A DNA stretch of 64,000 nt, taken from NCBI GenBank assembly GCA_030770425.1, contig JASJFT010000085.1, positions 117,694-181,693 of the forward strand. The letters are read 5' to 3'. Under the pieces are notes generated by a model. That model did no database searches. It was not told the origin of the DNA and saw nothing but the letters and a program-made list of their open reading frames with translations. A program made the position numbers and the translations under genes. The number at the start of each line of letters is the position of its first letter. Position 1 is the first letter of the stretch. Below are positions 22,032 through 33,572 of the stretch, one piece after another. The stretch is from Darksidea phi. Taxonomy: Eukaryota; Ascomycota; Dothideomycetes; Pleosporales; Lentitheciaceae.

Positions 22032-23932
22032 GCGATATGAGAGGAGGCGATTGGAACGGACGTGGTTCTCGGTGAATTGTTCATTGTTTGGTGTTTTGAG
22101 TAACCGTATTTTTAGGTCAATGGGCTGGAGTTTATGAGCTCGCCGTATTCGAGAGTCTGGAGCTGCGGCGTGACACCCTAAGATACCAAAATTGTCTGCT
22201 ATTGCTTGCTTTAAATTCTTTGCTCTCTATCATGAATCGTCCTTTTTATTGCGTTTCCTTCTGTGGCTCACCCCTTGGTAATTTATTGCGGGAAACAGGT
22301 GGTGTATTACCCGTACTGTAGGGACATAGACGGTACAGGCTGCCATACACACCATAACACCATGTTACAACCACAACCGTTGATGTTACCGGCCACTACT
22401 ATCTTTGTCCAATACTCTCACACTTAATCTCCTAAAGTCAAACATCAAGTACAAGTGCTCGCAGCATCGAAACGATGCTTCCTACCATCCCACGTCGGTA
22501 TCCTACCATCGCATATTCGGCATCTCTTTCTTCCAGCTTGACCTAGAACACAGCTAATGTAAGCAGACTACTGAACATGGGTTACGCCTTGTGACCTCTT
22601 CGCACGTCGGCGCTAAATTTAACCCTATAGATCCATGTTGACCCAAGCACCTCTCCAGCACATCTACCTCACATTATCCGCCCTTGCGATCTTCGCGCAC
22701 ACGGTCATAAGAAATGGCACGTTGGTGGTACCGAGCGGTTAGGAGTGCCGTTATCATCCTACATCTTTCCTTTGTAGCATAATAGCAAGAGTGCTGACGC
22801 ATCTGCATCCTCGAGGGCGCTGGTGTAACTGCGATCGCTGCTTTTATCGTAAGTGTATTTGGTTCTGCTGGGTGAAGATTTGAAGATGAGGTTGGGGGCT
22901 TCTGATTTAGTAGTTTGTTTGTGGTTCGTGAGATAAACTGTGAGGAGGGTTGTTCAACAGTGGACTGAATCCCCGAAGTCCGGTTGTTAAAGTAGATGGG
23001 CAATTAATCAGGTATTGAATGTAACCTTGACGGTTGAAAACTAATAATAGCAAATGCACGTAATTTTGACTACATTTCAAGGCGTGAGCATAATCCTAGA
23101 GCTGTGGTGGGCATAGGTCGAGGGTACCAGGGTGGTGGTGGTATTTGAAGAGGGGATACGTTATTGGCAGTGTGGTTTTAGGGTTTTGCGCGCGCGATTG
23201 TTACCTCGAAATTGACCCGATCTCGTAGGACATGACCTGGTTCAGGGAGAGGTGAATGTTGGCGTACTGATAGTTTTCTTCAGTTTGCGAAGCCACGAAA
23301 ACTATGGTGGGCTAAGGTAAGATGCCCATATGACATTTGGCCACGTAGTTCATTATCCAACGGTATATATCGTTGCAGTATTGGCATTCAAAAGCCATTA
23401 GAACGCGCAATTTGTACAGTGACTTACCACAGAGTTATAATATCCGCGAGGGTTATTGGACGTCACTACTCATTAGCCGCGAGATGACGAGCCCGAGAAC
23501 GTATGCACTCATCATATCTTTCCGAGGTCCCACACCGCCCACTTTTAGAGCGGTGATGGTAGCGCTAGCTTACTAATAAGGCTTATGGTATCGCGTTCCA
23601 TGGTCGACTTTGACTGTCATGCTCCCCGTTGCATGCCTTGCAATGCCCCCCCTCCCCGCCTTCCCGGAACCATCAAGCCAGATTATTCGCACTTCCTGGA
23701 ATTTAACCGAGAAGCTCGTACGCTTCATATAGACCATGAACTTGTGGTTTATGTGTCAGCCAGCCATGGTTCTGGTTCTTGGATTGCGCGTGCTCTCAGT
23801 TTGCGAGATTTCAATTTTCGCAGAATTCCACAATATATGCATTGTCGTGTTGAGTACAAAAGCTTCTATACATTGGCACTCCGCGTTTGTCCGAAATGAA
23901 AAGCAGTCCTCGAGAAACGGAGAATTCCCCTA
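22032..23932. other. Intergenic
   Basis: 1.9 kb between the PLAC8 and RING genes. Short frames at 23585-23899 and nearby show no domain. No RNA gene found; a D-arm-like string near 22735 lacks a partner T arm. Confidence 0.45.
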
Positions 23933-24772
23933 ATGATGCCCACGACAGATCCTCCCAGGCCCCCGCCTCCGCGACACAAAAGGAACAACCGCGAAGAATT
24001 TCAATACGAACACCTCCGCCTCCTTCGTACGACCCCCTCGGACCCGACCTGTTCTATATGTCAAGAGCCTTTCGTGTCATCAATTCCGATCCATCCCCGC
24101 CGTGCCGCCATTGTCACCAACTTCGTCCACTGCTCCCATGTCTTCTGCATTAGTTGCATACAGCGATGGTTGGACACGGCGAATACCTGCCCTATGTGTC
24201 GAGCCGAGTTCTTCAACAAATTTCCTTCTGGACCATCGCCGCTCTTGATACAAGCTCAAGGTGCACTGAGCAAGGCCTGGTATGAAATAGCCAGGTTTGC
24301 ATTGTGGTGTCCTCAGCAGCGTGAGTGGGCAAATAAGTTATTTGAAGCCATGGTAGTGATGGGGGATGTAATTTCGCAAGAGACAGTGGTACGCTTGAAG
24401 CGGGGAGAGAGCGAAAGAATGGGGCGGGCGCGGAGGGAGCATGTGCAGCAGGAATCACCCGTTGACAGTGTTGGGTCCTCGTTATTGCCAGACCGACAAG
24501 CTGACGATGAAACACAACTAGCAAACGTCCGCACCGTTTCTCCACTACTCGCTTCTCAGTCCAGGTCCACATCGCATTCAGCTACTATCTACTCCGACAC
24601 ATTGACGCGATCTCGACACGAACTGGAGAGGGCTGCATTAAATCGCCATGTTCAGTACTTGCGAGCGGAAATCCTACTCAGACGACGGGATCGTCTCTCA
24701 AAAGTTCCATCTCCCGCAACACCGACATTTTCGACACCTATGGACCCGCCAAGCTGGTTGGATACTGAGTAG
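23933..24772 (+). CDS. RING-finger protein, putative E3 ubiquitin ligase
   Basis: Single exon, 279 aa. A RING domain lies at about residues 40-90: CSIC, then CSHVFCISC, then CPMC, i.e. C-x2-C...C-x-H-x2-C-x2-C...C-x2-C (C3HC4 type). The spacing between the second and third Cys is long because of an Arg/Pro-rich insert. The rest has no recognised domain; a central helical stretch (EWANKLFEAMVVMG) and a C-terminal Arg-rich amphipathic helix (LRAEILLRRRDR) are visible. Most such proteins transfer ubiquitin with an E2 partner; targets are unknown. Confidence 0.75.
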   Translation: MMPTTDPPRPPPPRHKRNNREEFQYEHLRLLRTTPSDPTCSICQEPFVSSIPIHPRRAAIVTNFVHCSHVFCISCIQRWLDTANTCPMCRAEFFNKFPSGPSPLLIQAQGALSKAWYEIARFALWCPQQREWANKLFEAMVVMGDVISQETVVRLKRGESERMGRARREHVQQESPVDSVGSSLLPDRQADDETQLANVRTVSPLLASQSRSTSHSATIYSDTLTRSRHELERAALNRHVQYLRAEILLRRRDRLSKVPSPATPTFSTPMDPPSWLDTE

Positions 24773-24968
24773 CAATCCTTAACCAAGGAACAGCTGATAA
24801 AAACACAAGACTTGAGATCTACGATCGAAGGATGTCTCTTGATCCCGCAACATTCCTTATCTGGTGGTCTGTTTCCGGGTAATTTCGATTTTCAGGGTCT
24901 GGGTTTTAATGGTGTCATGCGAAGGATGTAATTTTAGGTCGAGGTTGGAACAATCGCATGGTGCATTA

Positions 24969-25349
24969 CTAGTAATTGCTCATGTAGCTCTGAGATAACC
25001 CCGTCATTTTGCTGCCGGGAAACGCATCATAATTGGCACATGTCGGGTTGCCATTATATGACGACTGTTCTGCATCTCTACAAAGCACATATGCGTATCC
25101 GCTGATCGCCCTTTCATACAATCTCGAAGCAGCTTCGTAACGTTGGTGTTGATGGAGGAGAATAGCCAAGCTGCTCATGCTGGCCAGCGTGTCTGGGTGG
25201 TCTTCCCTCCAGCGCCTGTCGATTTTAAAGTTAACCTCGTCGTGGTCCGCTCTCCAAGTGTGCGAAAGAATAGCATAGCGCGGAATGTTATGGCCAACAA
25301 ACTCGATTAGGTTGAGCTCGTCGCCATCTTCAAGTTTTAGGAGACGCAT
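24969..25349 (-). pseudogene. Relic of a HET / TPR (NLR-type) gene with the middle deleted
   Basis: From an ATG at 25349 the frame opens like a HET domain (MRLLKLEDGDELNL, then IPRYAILSHTW) but stops being HET after about 45 residues. It runs directly into a kinesin-light-chain-type TPR (HPDTLASMSSLA...YEAASRLYERAISGY) and ends at 126 aa. In full fungal NLR-like proteins a HET domain, an NB-ARC or NACHT ATPase and TPRs occur in that order over more than 800 residues, so the ATPase and most of both flanking domains are missing. The open frame continues upstream of the ATG without family resemblance. Expression is unlikely but not excluded. Confidence 0.6.
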
Positions 25350-26129
25350 GATGAGTAATTGGAGTAAAGGGTGGTGCTGGAGCAAACATGCATCAATTGC
25401 TCTCACCTCTAGGTGCTTGAGGCAGCTGTGCAACGTGGAGAGGGTCTGGGGTTTCTGCCTAGATGCGCGGCTGAGGAAAACACCACAGTGCTCCTCCTCC
25501 TCCTCATCCGCACGCTCAGAGATCACTGCAAGAACAGCTATGCGAAGCCAAGGATGGCCAGCGAGTTCTCATAGGCTATCAACGGCGGTGTTGTCATTCC
25601 TGCCCCGCACTGTCGGGTCGGCCTGGGTCAACCAATCGGAAGCCGTGGCTGGGTAGTGCCTCAGGAATTCACAGCTGGATGTCCGGAGCTAGATTTTGAG
25701 GGGTGTCCCGAATAATAGGCCTGAGAATATAGCACTAGCATTTAAACCTACTATTAGTATGCACTTTAGCAACTATGGGGCGCTGGTGCAATCCTTTGGC
25801 ACCAAAACTCCAGCTACGAACGCCTCCCAATATTCAACCAGCGACACAGCACCGCTATGAGTGTTTATAAGAAACCTGTTTTCTGGTATGGAATAAGTAG
25901 ACCAACAAGTGGTGTGACTCAGCACTCTGCCTTACAAAGACGGCTGCGCTAATGAAATCGGACGTTTGCAAGCCTAGATTTGCACTGCCTCACTAGGCGC
26001 ATTCTAGCTTTACTGATAAGGACTTGCTTCGCCCCCCTTTGCGGGGATAGCTTCTGAAGCTGAACGTCCCGCCTCTACTATCGTTGTTTTTGTTGATATT
26101 TTCTAAAATCTTTGAGAGCTGATCTACAT
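25350..26129. other. Intergenic
   Basis: Divergent region between the HET-TPR relic and the ankyrin gene. The open frame in antisense to 25285-25656 is shadow sequence. No other feature. Confidence 0.4.
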
Positions 26130-29100
26130 ATGAAAAGCACCAAGATGGGTGGCCCAGAGTCATCAGCAGAAGGATCACCCGAGCCTTCTGCGTCTCGTCC
26201 ACCCCTACCGCGAGAGACTAGCGATTTTAATCTTTCTCCCTACGACACAGCATTTGAGTCTGACGGTCCTCTACTTCCAGATTTTCCGTCTCGAGTGTTA
26301 GGAGACAAGACTCGTGAACGCCAGAGCGTTGAAAGCGGCCCAGTAGGAAGAGCCACTTCTGGAGCGGATGGGCTATCGCTACGGTTAGGCATGGCAATTG
26401 AGGCACGGGATTTGGACGAAGTTACCAAGATCATTAAAGCCGGAGTCGATGTGAATCGGCCATACAGACGGACGGGAGTATTTGGGTGGAACAGAGCTGG
26501 CTATTTGCCGATCAACCGAGCAGCAGTTGCCGGAAAGGAGATTACGAAGCTACTTATTGACTCTGGTGCAATAGTCGATGCACAAGTTGGTCAGAATGGC
26601 ACAGCCCTTCAGAACGCAGCACGATGGGGGGATTACGAGACTGTAGAGCTGTTGATCAATGCCGGAGCCGACGTTAACGCACCCCCCGGACCTGATGGAA
26701 CTGCTTTGGTTTGTGCAGTACGGTCAAAAAAAGCGTCCTTGGAGAAAGCGAGATTGCTACTAGAGCATGGCGCTGAGGTAAATGGCAAAAGCGAGAGGGG
26801 CACAGCCCTTCAGTACGCAGCACTAATGGGGGATTACGAGACTGTAGAGCTGTTGATCAATGCCGGAGCCGACGTTAACGCACCCCCCGGACCTAATGGA
26901 ACTACTTTGGCTTGCGCAATAGGGTCAAACAAAGCGTCCTTGGAGAAAGTGAGATTGCTACTAGAGCATGGCGTTGAGGTAAATGGCAAAAGCTGGAGGG
27001 GCACAATCCTTCAGTACGCAGCACGATGGGGGGATTACGAGACTGTAGAGCTGTTGATCAATGCCGGAGCCGACGTTAACGCACCCCCCGGAGCTGCTGG
27101 AACTGCTTTGGTTTGTGCAATAGAGTCAAACAAAGCGTCCCTTCAAAAATTGAGATTGCTACTAGAGCATGGCGCTGAGGTATATGGCAAAAGCTGGTGG
27201 GGTACCCAAATTGTCAGACTTGCTCAATGCGGTCGACCGGCGCTATTCCCTATTTTCCTGGCTCAAGGTGTGGACATCACTGCCGTACCAGGAGTCCCAG
27301 ACCTATGGCATAATTTATCTCGCAAACAACCATACGACTCTATAGTGAGATTAGGCTCCGATCTCATTGCTGGGGACGCAATTTCAACAATCAGGGGAAT
27401 CAGCTTTGATTGGACTACTCCAGCAGGGCTCGTACACAGCTTTGAAAGAAGTTCACCCACTTTTGATCGCCCAGTGGAGAATCCTTCAGCTGAACTCCTT
27501 GCAAGACAGTTCGTGTTAGTAGCGGAGAGATCACCGGACAACGAACCCTCCATGATTCTGGGTACGAGGTGTTCAGAGTTCACTTTAGATCACTGGGGCA
27601 TAGACGGGTTGATTTCCCTGCAGTGTATCATGGAAAACATATATGGCAACTTTGACAATGGTCCAAAAAGTATGTTTCCACATCTTACAGAAGAAAATTT
27701 TGGGCGCTGACGGTGGCTCTAAGGCTGTGCCATTATCCATGATCATCCGGACATTTCAAGTTGTCGCTACTTGGACGAAATCAGCTGCTCGGATAGTCGT
27801 GTTGAGCTGCTTCTAGGCACAATGCAACCACATGCAGAGGACCTGAAAACTCTCCTCTCCGTGGTGTCGTTTTTCTGTACGGCGATCGGGGACCCTTTGG
27901 TCTCCACGCCATTTGTGAGCACATCATCGCGCATACACCTTGAAGTAGATCCGCCAAGCGTCATGGATATAGAACGTCCTCTCCGTCTAAGACTATTCGT
28001 GGATAAGGCACCTTTCTGCCCTTCTCGGGACAACTGTTGGCAAAGTCTGCTCGAAGTTGGAGTCGTAGCACGGGTCGAGACTCCTAGACCAACACCCACC
28101 CTTCCCGGTAGAGGCATCAGATTGACTTTTGATTTGATGGTCGCTCTTGCCTCAATCGAACGATCGATCCTCATCAACAAAACAATCATTCTCATTGGAT
28201 ATCGAACGGCCTTAATTCCAATCGAGATCCAGGATGATTTCGTCCAATACCATCTAATGGTTAGCGACTCAGACCAGATTGACCCGCACTGCTTTCCCAA
28301 TGAGCTCGAAAAAGCTGTAGATGTCAATGATATTGACCAGCTTCTACATAAGTCCTGTTTTACTGGCTGGTGTGGAGAAGTTCACATTCAACTGGGCACA
28401 ACCCTAATGACAAAATTGACTCTTCCCAGGTACTCTACCGCGCGCGAGAAGGGAGAGTCATTTCACCTGAACGGGATAAATCTCTCGATGTCTGCCCTAC
28501 TACCCGCCCCAGTGCAAGTTGGTCCAACTCTTCAGCTAGAAGGTACCTTCAGAATCAACCGTGTTAAGTTCACCTATTTGTCCGGATACGCCGAGCTTCT
28601 GCGAGATACGTCGAGAAAGACCATCCTTTTGTATGACACAGCAACGAAACGGGGATGGATGGTGCCAAAGCTCAGCCTGCTCTTACATATGTGTCATGCT
28701 TACATGGCATTTCACGAAGAGCAGGATTCAATACCAATCATACCTGGTTCTAGTGACGCAAAGCCGATCGTCAAAGCGCTGGACAAGGAGGGGAATCTGG
28801 CCCTGTTCGGCAGTCCGCCTCACGAGTTCCGATTGCACAACCTTCTTCACGGCTTGAACTACAACATGCGCTTAGTGGCTGAGAAAACGGAACCATCCAA
28901 AGGCCACACTCTGAATGGATTTGAATTCCGCGATATCTTTGCGATGCCAGATAAGGGTGCTTTGATGAAGAAGATTACCTTGGACACCAACGGCAGAAGC
29001 TGGATCCATATGGCGAATCTAGCGGATGCGGTAATATTTGGGCAAGGCTTCGGAGACGTCATCACCGCGCCCCGCATTGGAAACTGGGCGAGATTAGATA

Positions 29101-29519
29101 ACTGCATCGCAGTACCTGCCGGCTTTGAGTATCTTACCACCACTGTCCCGTATTTGAAAAATCTCGCCTTCAATCGCCCCGGATTTGTCAATCAAGAAGT
29201 CCAGGACTATCAGATTGAGATTGATGAAGGGATATTCTGGGCTGTTTCCATGGCTTCATTTAACAAATGCAATCTCAAGCACGCAAATAATGGGAGCTGC
29301 TGGAATATAGATGACATATTCCAGCAGTTGCTCAAGCCCAAGTTGCGGAAGAATGGCGCAGGGAGGCCGCAGATTTCGTTGTCACAGTTACCAGACACAG
29401 GCGCAGTAGTGTTTGGGTGTTCTCCGCCATCAAAGAGACCGGAGGTAGGCTGTCCATATTTTATGGAGCATCTAGACATGACTGATTGGACTCTAGACAT
29501 AGAAACCGTCAGTGGCTAG
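26130..29519 (+). CDS. Ankyrin-repeat protein with a large uncharacterised C-terminal region
   Basis: Exon 1 is 26130-27669 and exon 2 is 27724-29519, giving 1111 aa. The 54-nt intron has a GTATGT donor, a GCTGAC branch-like site and a TAAG acceptor; the junction reads N-G-P-K-S|C-A-I-I. The ATG at 26130 was used; 26145 is an alternative with better context. Residues 1-85 are Ser/Pro-rich. About 90-375 hold ankyrin repeats, including three nearly identical 67-residue units. The remaining roughly 700 residues contain motifs such as GWCGEVH, KTILLYD, RGWMVPKLSLLLHM and GLNYNM. I associate these with large conserved fungal proteins of unknown function that follow repeat or signalling modules. 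Likely a scaffold or sensor; function inferred only from architecture. Confidence 0.78.
26598..27200 (+). repeat. Three near-identical 201-bp tandem units inside the ankyrin gene
   Basis: The string GATTACGAGAC starts at 26632, 26832 or 26833, and 27033, a period of about 201 bp. Each unit encodes 67 residues, two ankyrin repeats. Units differ by only a few substitutions, much less than ankyrin repeats usually do, which indicates recent duplication or gene conversion. Confidence 0.85.
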
Positions 29520-30962
29520 ATGGTATTCTGGGCTAATTTTCTCTGTCTTGTGCAATCTTTGTTTGATAGTATTAGAAAAATAAAGCCTTAACTGACCCGG
29601 TAGCTCTTCAGATCTGAGGATGGAAACTAACAAGGGTTGATTTTGTAAACGTTTGATGAGTTTCATCCATGCAAGCGAAGGACGCCACTTACGTGAACGC
29701 TTGAACACCATACCGAAGGGCCCCCTCCAGTAAGTCGCGTTGATACGGTTTAGAATACGGATATGTAGAATGTAGCAGGGCACTGGAGTATAGCGAGGTC
29801 GCTGCAGTTGTATCCGTACCGCTGTGTCGCACATACCTGCCTCTGCTGAGCGATTAAAACCGCTTCGCACATGATTCGAAGTGGCGCTTGATGTTAGTTC
29901 AAGTGTTATCAGTTGGACGACTACTCACACTGTGTCCGGCCTTGGCTTAACCGTACGCATGAGGCATTCTAATAGTGTGATTTGGGTACATGTGGTGAAT
30001 CATTGTTGGCGAGCGTTTTCTAGCTCCATAAAAACTTGGGGTGTGTTTAACGCCACAGGGTCATCATTTGGAGCTTTGGCATTGCGGAGTGCGATTTCGT
30101 GAAGTTTTAATGCACTCGTGGTAGGGCACATACAGCTATGTCCTGGTATCTAATCTGAAGCAGAATATCCCTAGAGAGACGAAACTCATGAGGTACTTGA
30201 TCAATTTGTAGAAAATACTTCGGGTTCGACCCGCTGGGCGCGCGTCCGACCTGCTGTAAACAGCGCTTTGTCACCGCTAGTAAGGGGGGCGGCCCACCCG
30301 CTCCGACCATATTCGCATTATAGGGTTGCGTTGACCGATGTCGCCTTCTCAAATTATCAGGAAAGTAGAGTCTAATGCCCTTAGTCCAAAATATCAATGA
30401 AGAAAAGCTCTGATTGAAGGCAGCTAAACAACCCTTGGCTGGAGACGCGCTACCTCTAGAGCCTCGGACGTCCCAGGTAAACGGCAGATCGGTAGATGAA
30501 AAGTATCTCAAACGAAATATGCTGCAATTACAATGCTTAGGCCGTGGTCATAGAGAGTTCATGAAATGAAGAGCTGAAGATGGGTACTAGATGAACCACT
30601 TAAGGTTGTAACGCCATAACACTGTACGCGTTCGCGTATCTCTCAACCCTCAACTCTCATAGAGTCTCATTCTCGCCATTGTCGTTGCCAGTAGCGTCTT
30701 CTTCAATAGTGCGTAAGCCTTTATTGTGAGCATTATGGAGCCTGTTTACCTTCGGCGAGATTTGCGCAGTCAATTCTCATTTGTTTGTGCTGACTATGTG
30801 AAATTCCAGCTGTATCACGCACCTCAGGCGTATAAACTTGCATATGTATGACACGATATTATTATTGTACAGCAAGTTCCTCTATCAGAAATTTCAACAC
30901 TCATCGAAACAGGTTCGTTCCGTCTTACTCGCTCATCATCTCCCTTCGTATTTCATCCCCAA
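29520..30962. other. Intergenic
   Basis: 3' flanks of the ankyrin gene and of the Myb-like/coiled-coil gene. Open frames at 29493-29870 and 30107-30511 have no recognisable domain. GGTTCGACCC near 30226 resembles a tRNA T arm, but the loop is too short and no other arms fit. Confidence 0.45.
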
Positions 30963-32394
30963 TCAACCCAGAATCGTCTCATCGCCGAAATCGACGTCAT
31001 CCTCAGGAAGCAACTGCGCTTTGTCCGGGTTCTTTCCAGAAACACCACCCGGGTGTTGGGTGGGCGGCGAGGGTTGCACCTGGGTGATGTCACCCACAGT
31101 CGTATTTGGTGACTGCCCATAAATCACTCCAAATGCGTCCTTGAAGTCTTTGCGAGGCCGCGCCGGAGTGGCGAGCGGGTCTGCGTCGAAGACGTCAGTC
31201 ATCTTCGCATCCGCGTCAGCGTCCGACGCGACCTCGGATCGTGGCGATTTTGTGACCGGAGAGAACTGCGCGGCATCACCGCCAGACAATGCCGAAGCTG
31301 TCTCGGTGCTCTTCACCTCCGGATCAGCGACCGGAGAGGACACTTCACCAGTGACATCAAGGACCGTCTGTTCCGGCGGCGAAGACACCAAGTCAGCTTC
31401 GGCCTTGTCCGGCGGCGACATGTTGCTGGCTTTCAACTCAGCAATCTCTCCGTGCGCCGCTGCGAGCTCAGCTTCCAGTGCGGCAGTGCGCGCTTGATAA
31501 GCGGCAAGCTGCGACTCTAGGCTGGCAATCCGTGCTTTAGACACCGATGACTCGTTCTCGAGTTGCTCAGAAAGCAGGCCGCGCATCTGCGGATAGAAGT
31601 TGTCTAGGAGCTGCAGCGTGGGGTGGACGTTGCCGTCCACCGGGCCGGCTTCATCGGTGCGCTGAATAGCATCTGTCTGAAGGGCGGTAGGCATCGGTGC
31701 CGCGCGAGCCGTTGTTTTGCCTTTCTTTGAGCGCGCTGACTGTAAGTCCATATCCTCGGTTGTCTTTGCCGCTTTAACTTTCGTCGACGTACTTCGAGTT
31801 GTGCGGCTTGGGCGGGGTGCTGGGGATCCGCGGGCTGGTCGTCGTTCGCGTGCTCGGGTTTTGGCCGCTTCGTTCGGTTTCTGGCGCTTGCTTGGGACTT
31901 CGCTGTTGTCGTGGCCAGCATCGCGTGTGCGCTTCCTCGCAGACGTCGATAGCACCTCATCTTGATCGTCGCCGGCAGCGCCTCTATGCTTCGAAGTAGA
32001 GGCCTTCATATCGGCTACATCTCCCGCAAACCTAAATGTGGACGCACAAGGTCAGCAAACCTCACTCCGTGGCAAACCATCTGGGCATATGCGCAAACTG
32101 TGCTGTAAGTTGAGTTGCTTACCGGGTGCGCGCAGCGTTCACGGCGGCCTTCATCTCATCATCCAGTCCGAGACATGGGGAGCCGTCCTTGGCAAGTGAT
32201 TGTGTGGAGTCGTCCATCACCAACTTCTCTAGGAAGCGGCACTTGGTGCTAATGGCTTGACTGCTTCGGTTGAAGTTCTGAGCCTTCATGGCCGCAACGA
32301 CACCATAGTTCCACTCCCTGCCCAGCGCGAGGTTGTGATCGATGTACGCGAGGAGGCAGGCGGTGACTTCGGTGGACCAGTTCTTGGAAGGCAT
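30963..32394 (-). CDS. Nuclear protein with Myb/SANT-like N-terminus and coiled coil
   Basis: Exons (complement) 32123-32394 and 30963-32031, with a 91-nt GTAAGC...TTTAG intron, give 446 aa. Residues 1-60 resemble a Myb/SANT-like DNA-binding helix set (W-x-ACLLAYIDHNLALGREWNYGVV and SQAISTKCRFLEKL). A highly basic, Ser/Thr-rich region with nuclear-localisation-like clusters (ARKRTRD, SKRQKP) follows. A coiled coil of Leu/Ala heptads lies near 245-295 (IASLESQLAAYQARTAALEAELAAAH), then an acidic Ser/Pro-rich tail. The likely role is chromatin or transcription, but there is no clear family match. Confidence 0.65.
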
Positions 32395-33572
32395 CTTGAG
32401 TTCGAGTTTGCGATCGGCTTGGTAAGACGTGTTAGGATTGTAGGAGTCGAGAGTGAGCTAAGGATTGTGTGCTGTTTGCTGCAGATGCTGCGTGTGTACG
32501 GGTACCGTGAGAATATTTTGCGTTGGTTGCAAGAATTTCGCTGTCGCAAAGTTGTGAAGAACCTGCCTGTGGTGCGTCTTGGAGCTCGAGTTGAGGTGCA
32601 GATATATTGTGGTAAACAAAGCCCAGACGCTAATGGGAACACGCGGTGAATATCAAACAGTAACCAGGCAACGACCAACAAACCGTATACCGCCATAGCA
32701 ACCTTGGAGGTTCTGCTTGCATGATATCATTTTCACCGATTCCACTCCAGCTGTGGTTCCTCAAAGCAGTGCGAGAGCCGTTGGGTTCCGTTACTATAGG
32801 TGCTAGAAAAAGTGAGACATACAATTATGTTGACTTGTTATTCTCGAGTAAATGATATCCTGGCGGACATATTTTCTGGGCGTGCTCTTGTTCTACGTCT
32901 ATTTCGTTTTCATACCTCATATAACCTAAGCATCTTAATATCTATGGTATCCATTTTTCAAAAGTCATTTTAGATGTCCGTTTCCTAATGGGGTCAATTG
33001 TTGAGGAAACCTCGCTATTTGTTAATACATTCTAGACCCTCATATTATAGTAATATATCTCTTTACTGAATTAAAACCGTTGTCATAATTCTCACGTATT
33101 TGCAAAATTTGTAAGGTCTGGTTATGACGTCAGCCTGTGAATCTTCAAATATCTAGATCCATTCTCGGAAACTCGGTCGCATCGCTGTTTTCTGAAAATG
33201 AATACTTGAGCTGTGCATTAGGCAAAAATTCGTTGCTGGGTTAAGGCGCTCGACGAGGGAAGCCGCGAATTTCCCATTAGCTTCTTCCTAAGCATCTGAA
33301 AGGGCTCGGACGGCACCGTAATGACAATAAGACGTGATTCAATGCAACTACGGACTTATCGCTTAATGAAAAACGACCCAAAGTAGTTAAGAAACGATAA
33401 GCTTTGCAAAGCATTTGCGCGGCTGACAGGGAACGGCTGAGGGACCTTCCTATTTAAGCATGGAGGCCGGTGAGCGGTACGAGCTGCCCCGCCTGTGTAC
33501 TGCCAGATAAATACCTCGCCCAACTTGAAAGCTTACTGTTGGGAGTGTGATTCCTTCAATTTGCGACCCAAT
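32395..33572. other. Divergent intergenic region
   Basis: Shared upstream region of the Myb-like gene and the S28 peptidase gene. AT-rich from about 32830 to 33120. No gene seen. Confidence 0.45.
33451..33458 (+). promoter_or_regulatory. TATA-like box of the S28 peptidase gene
   Basis: TATTTAAG lies 115 nt upstream of the start codon at 33573, in a reasonable place for a fungal TATA element. Confidence 0.35.

Noticed and set aside
22730..22830. tRNA-Ser-like GTACCGAGCGGTTAGG
   Set aside because: Only the D-arm region resembles a tRNA; no T arm or acceptor stem follows within 100 nt.
30220..30300. tRNA T-arm-like GGTTCGACCC
   Set aside because: The loop between the pairing bases is five nt, not seven, and no acceptor, D or anticodon arms fit on either strand.
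30963..31500. Rightward frames over the coiled-coil gene
   Set aside because: Antisense shadows of the Ala/Ser-rich coding strand.
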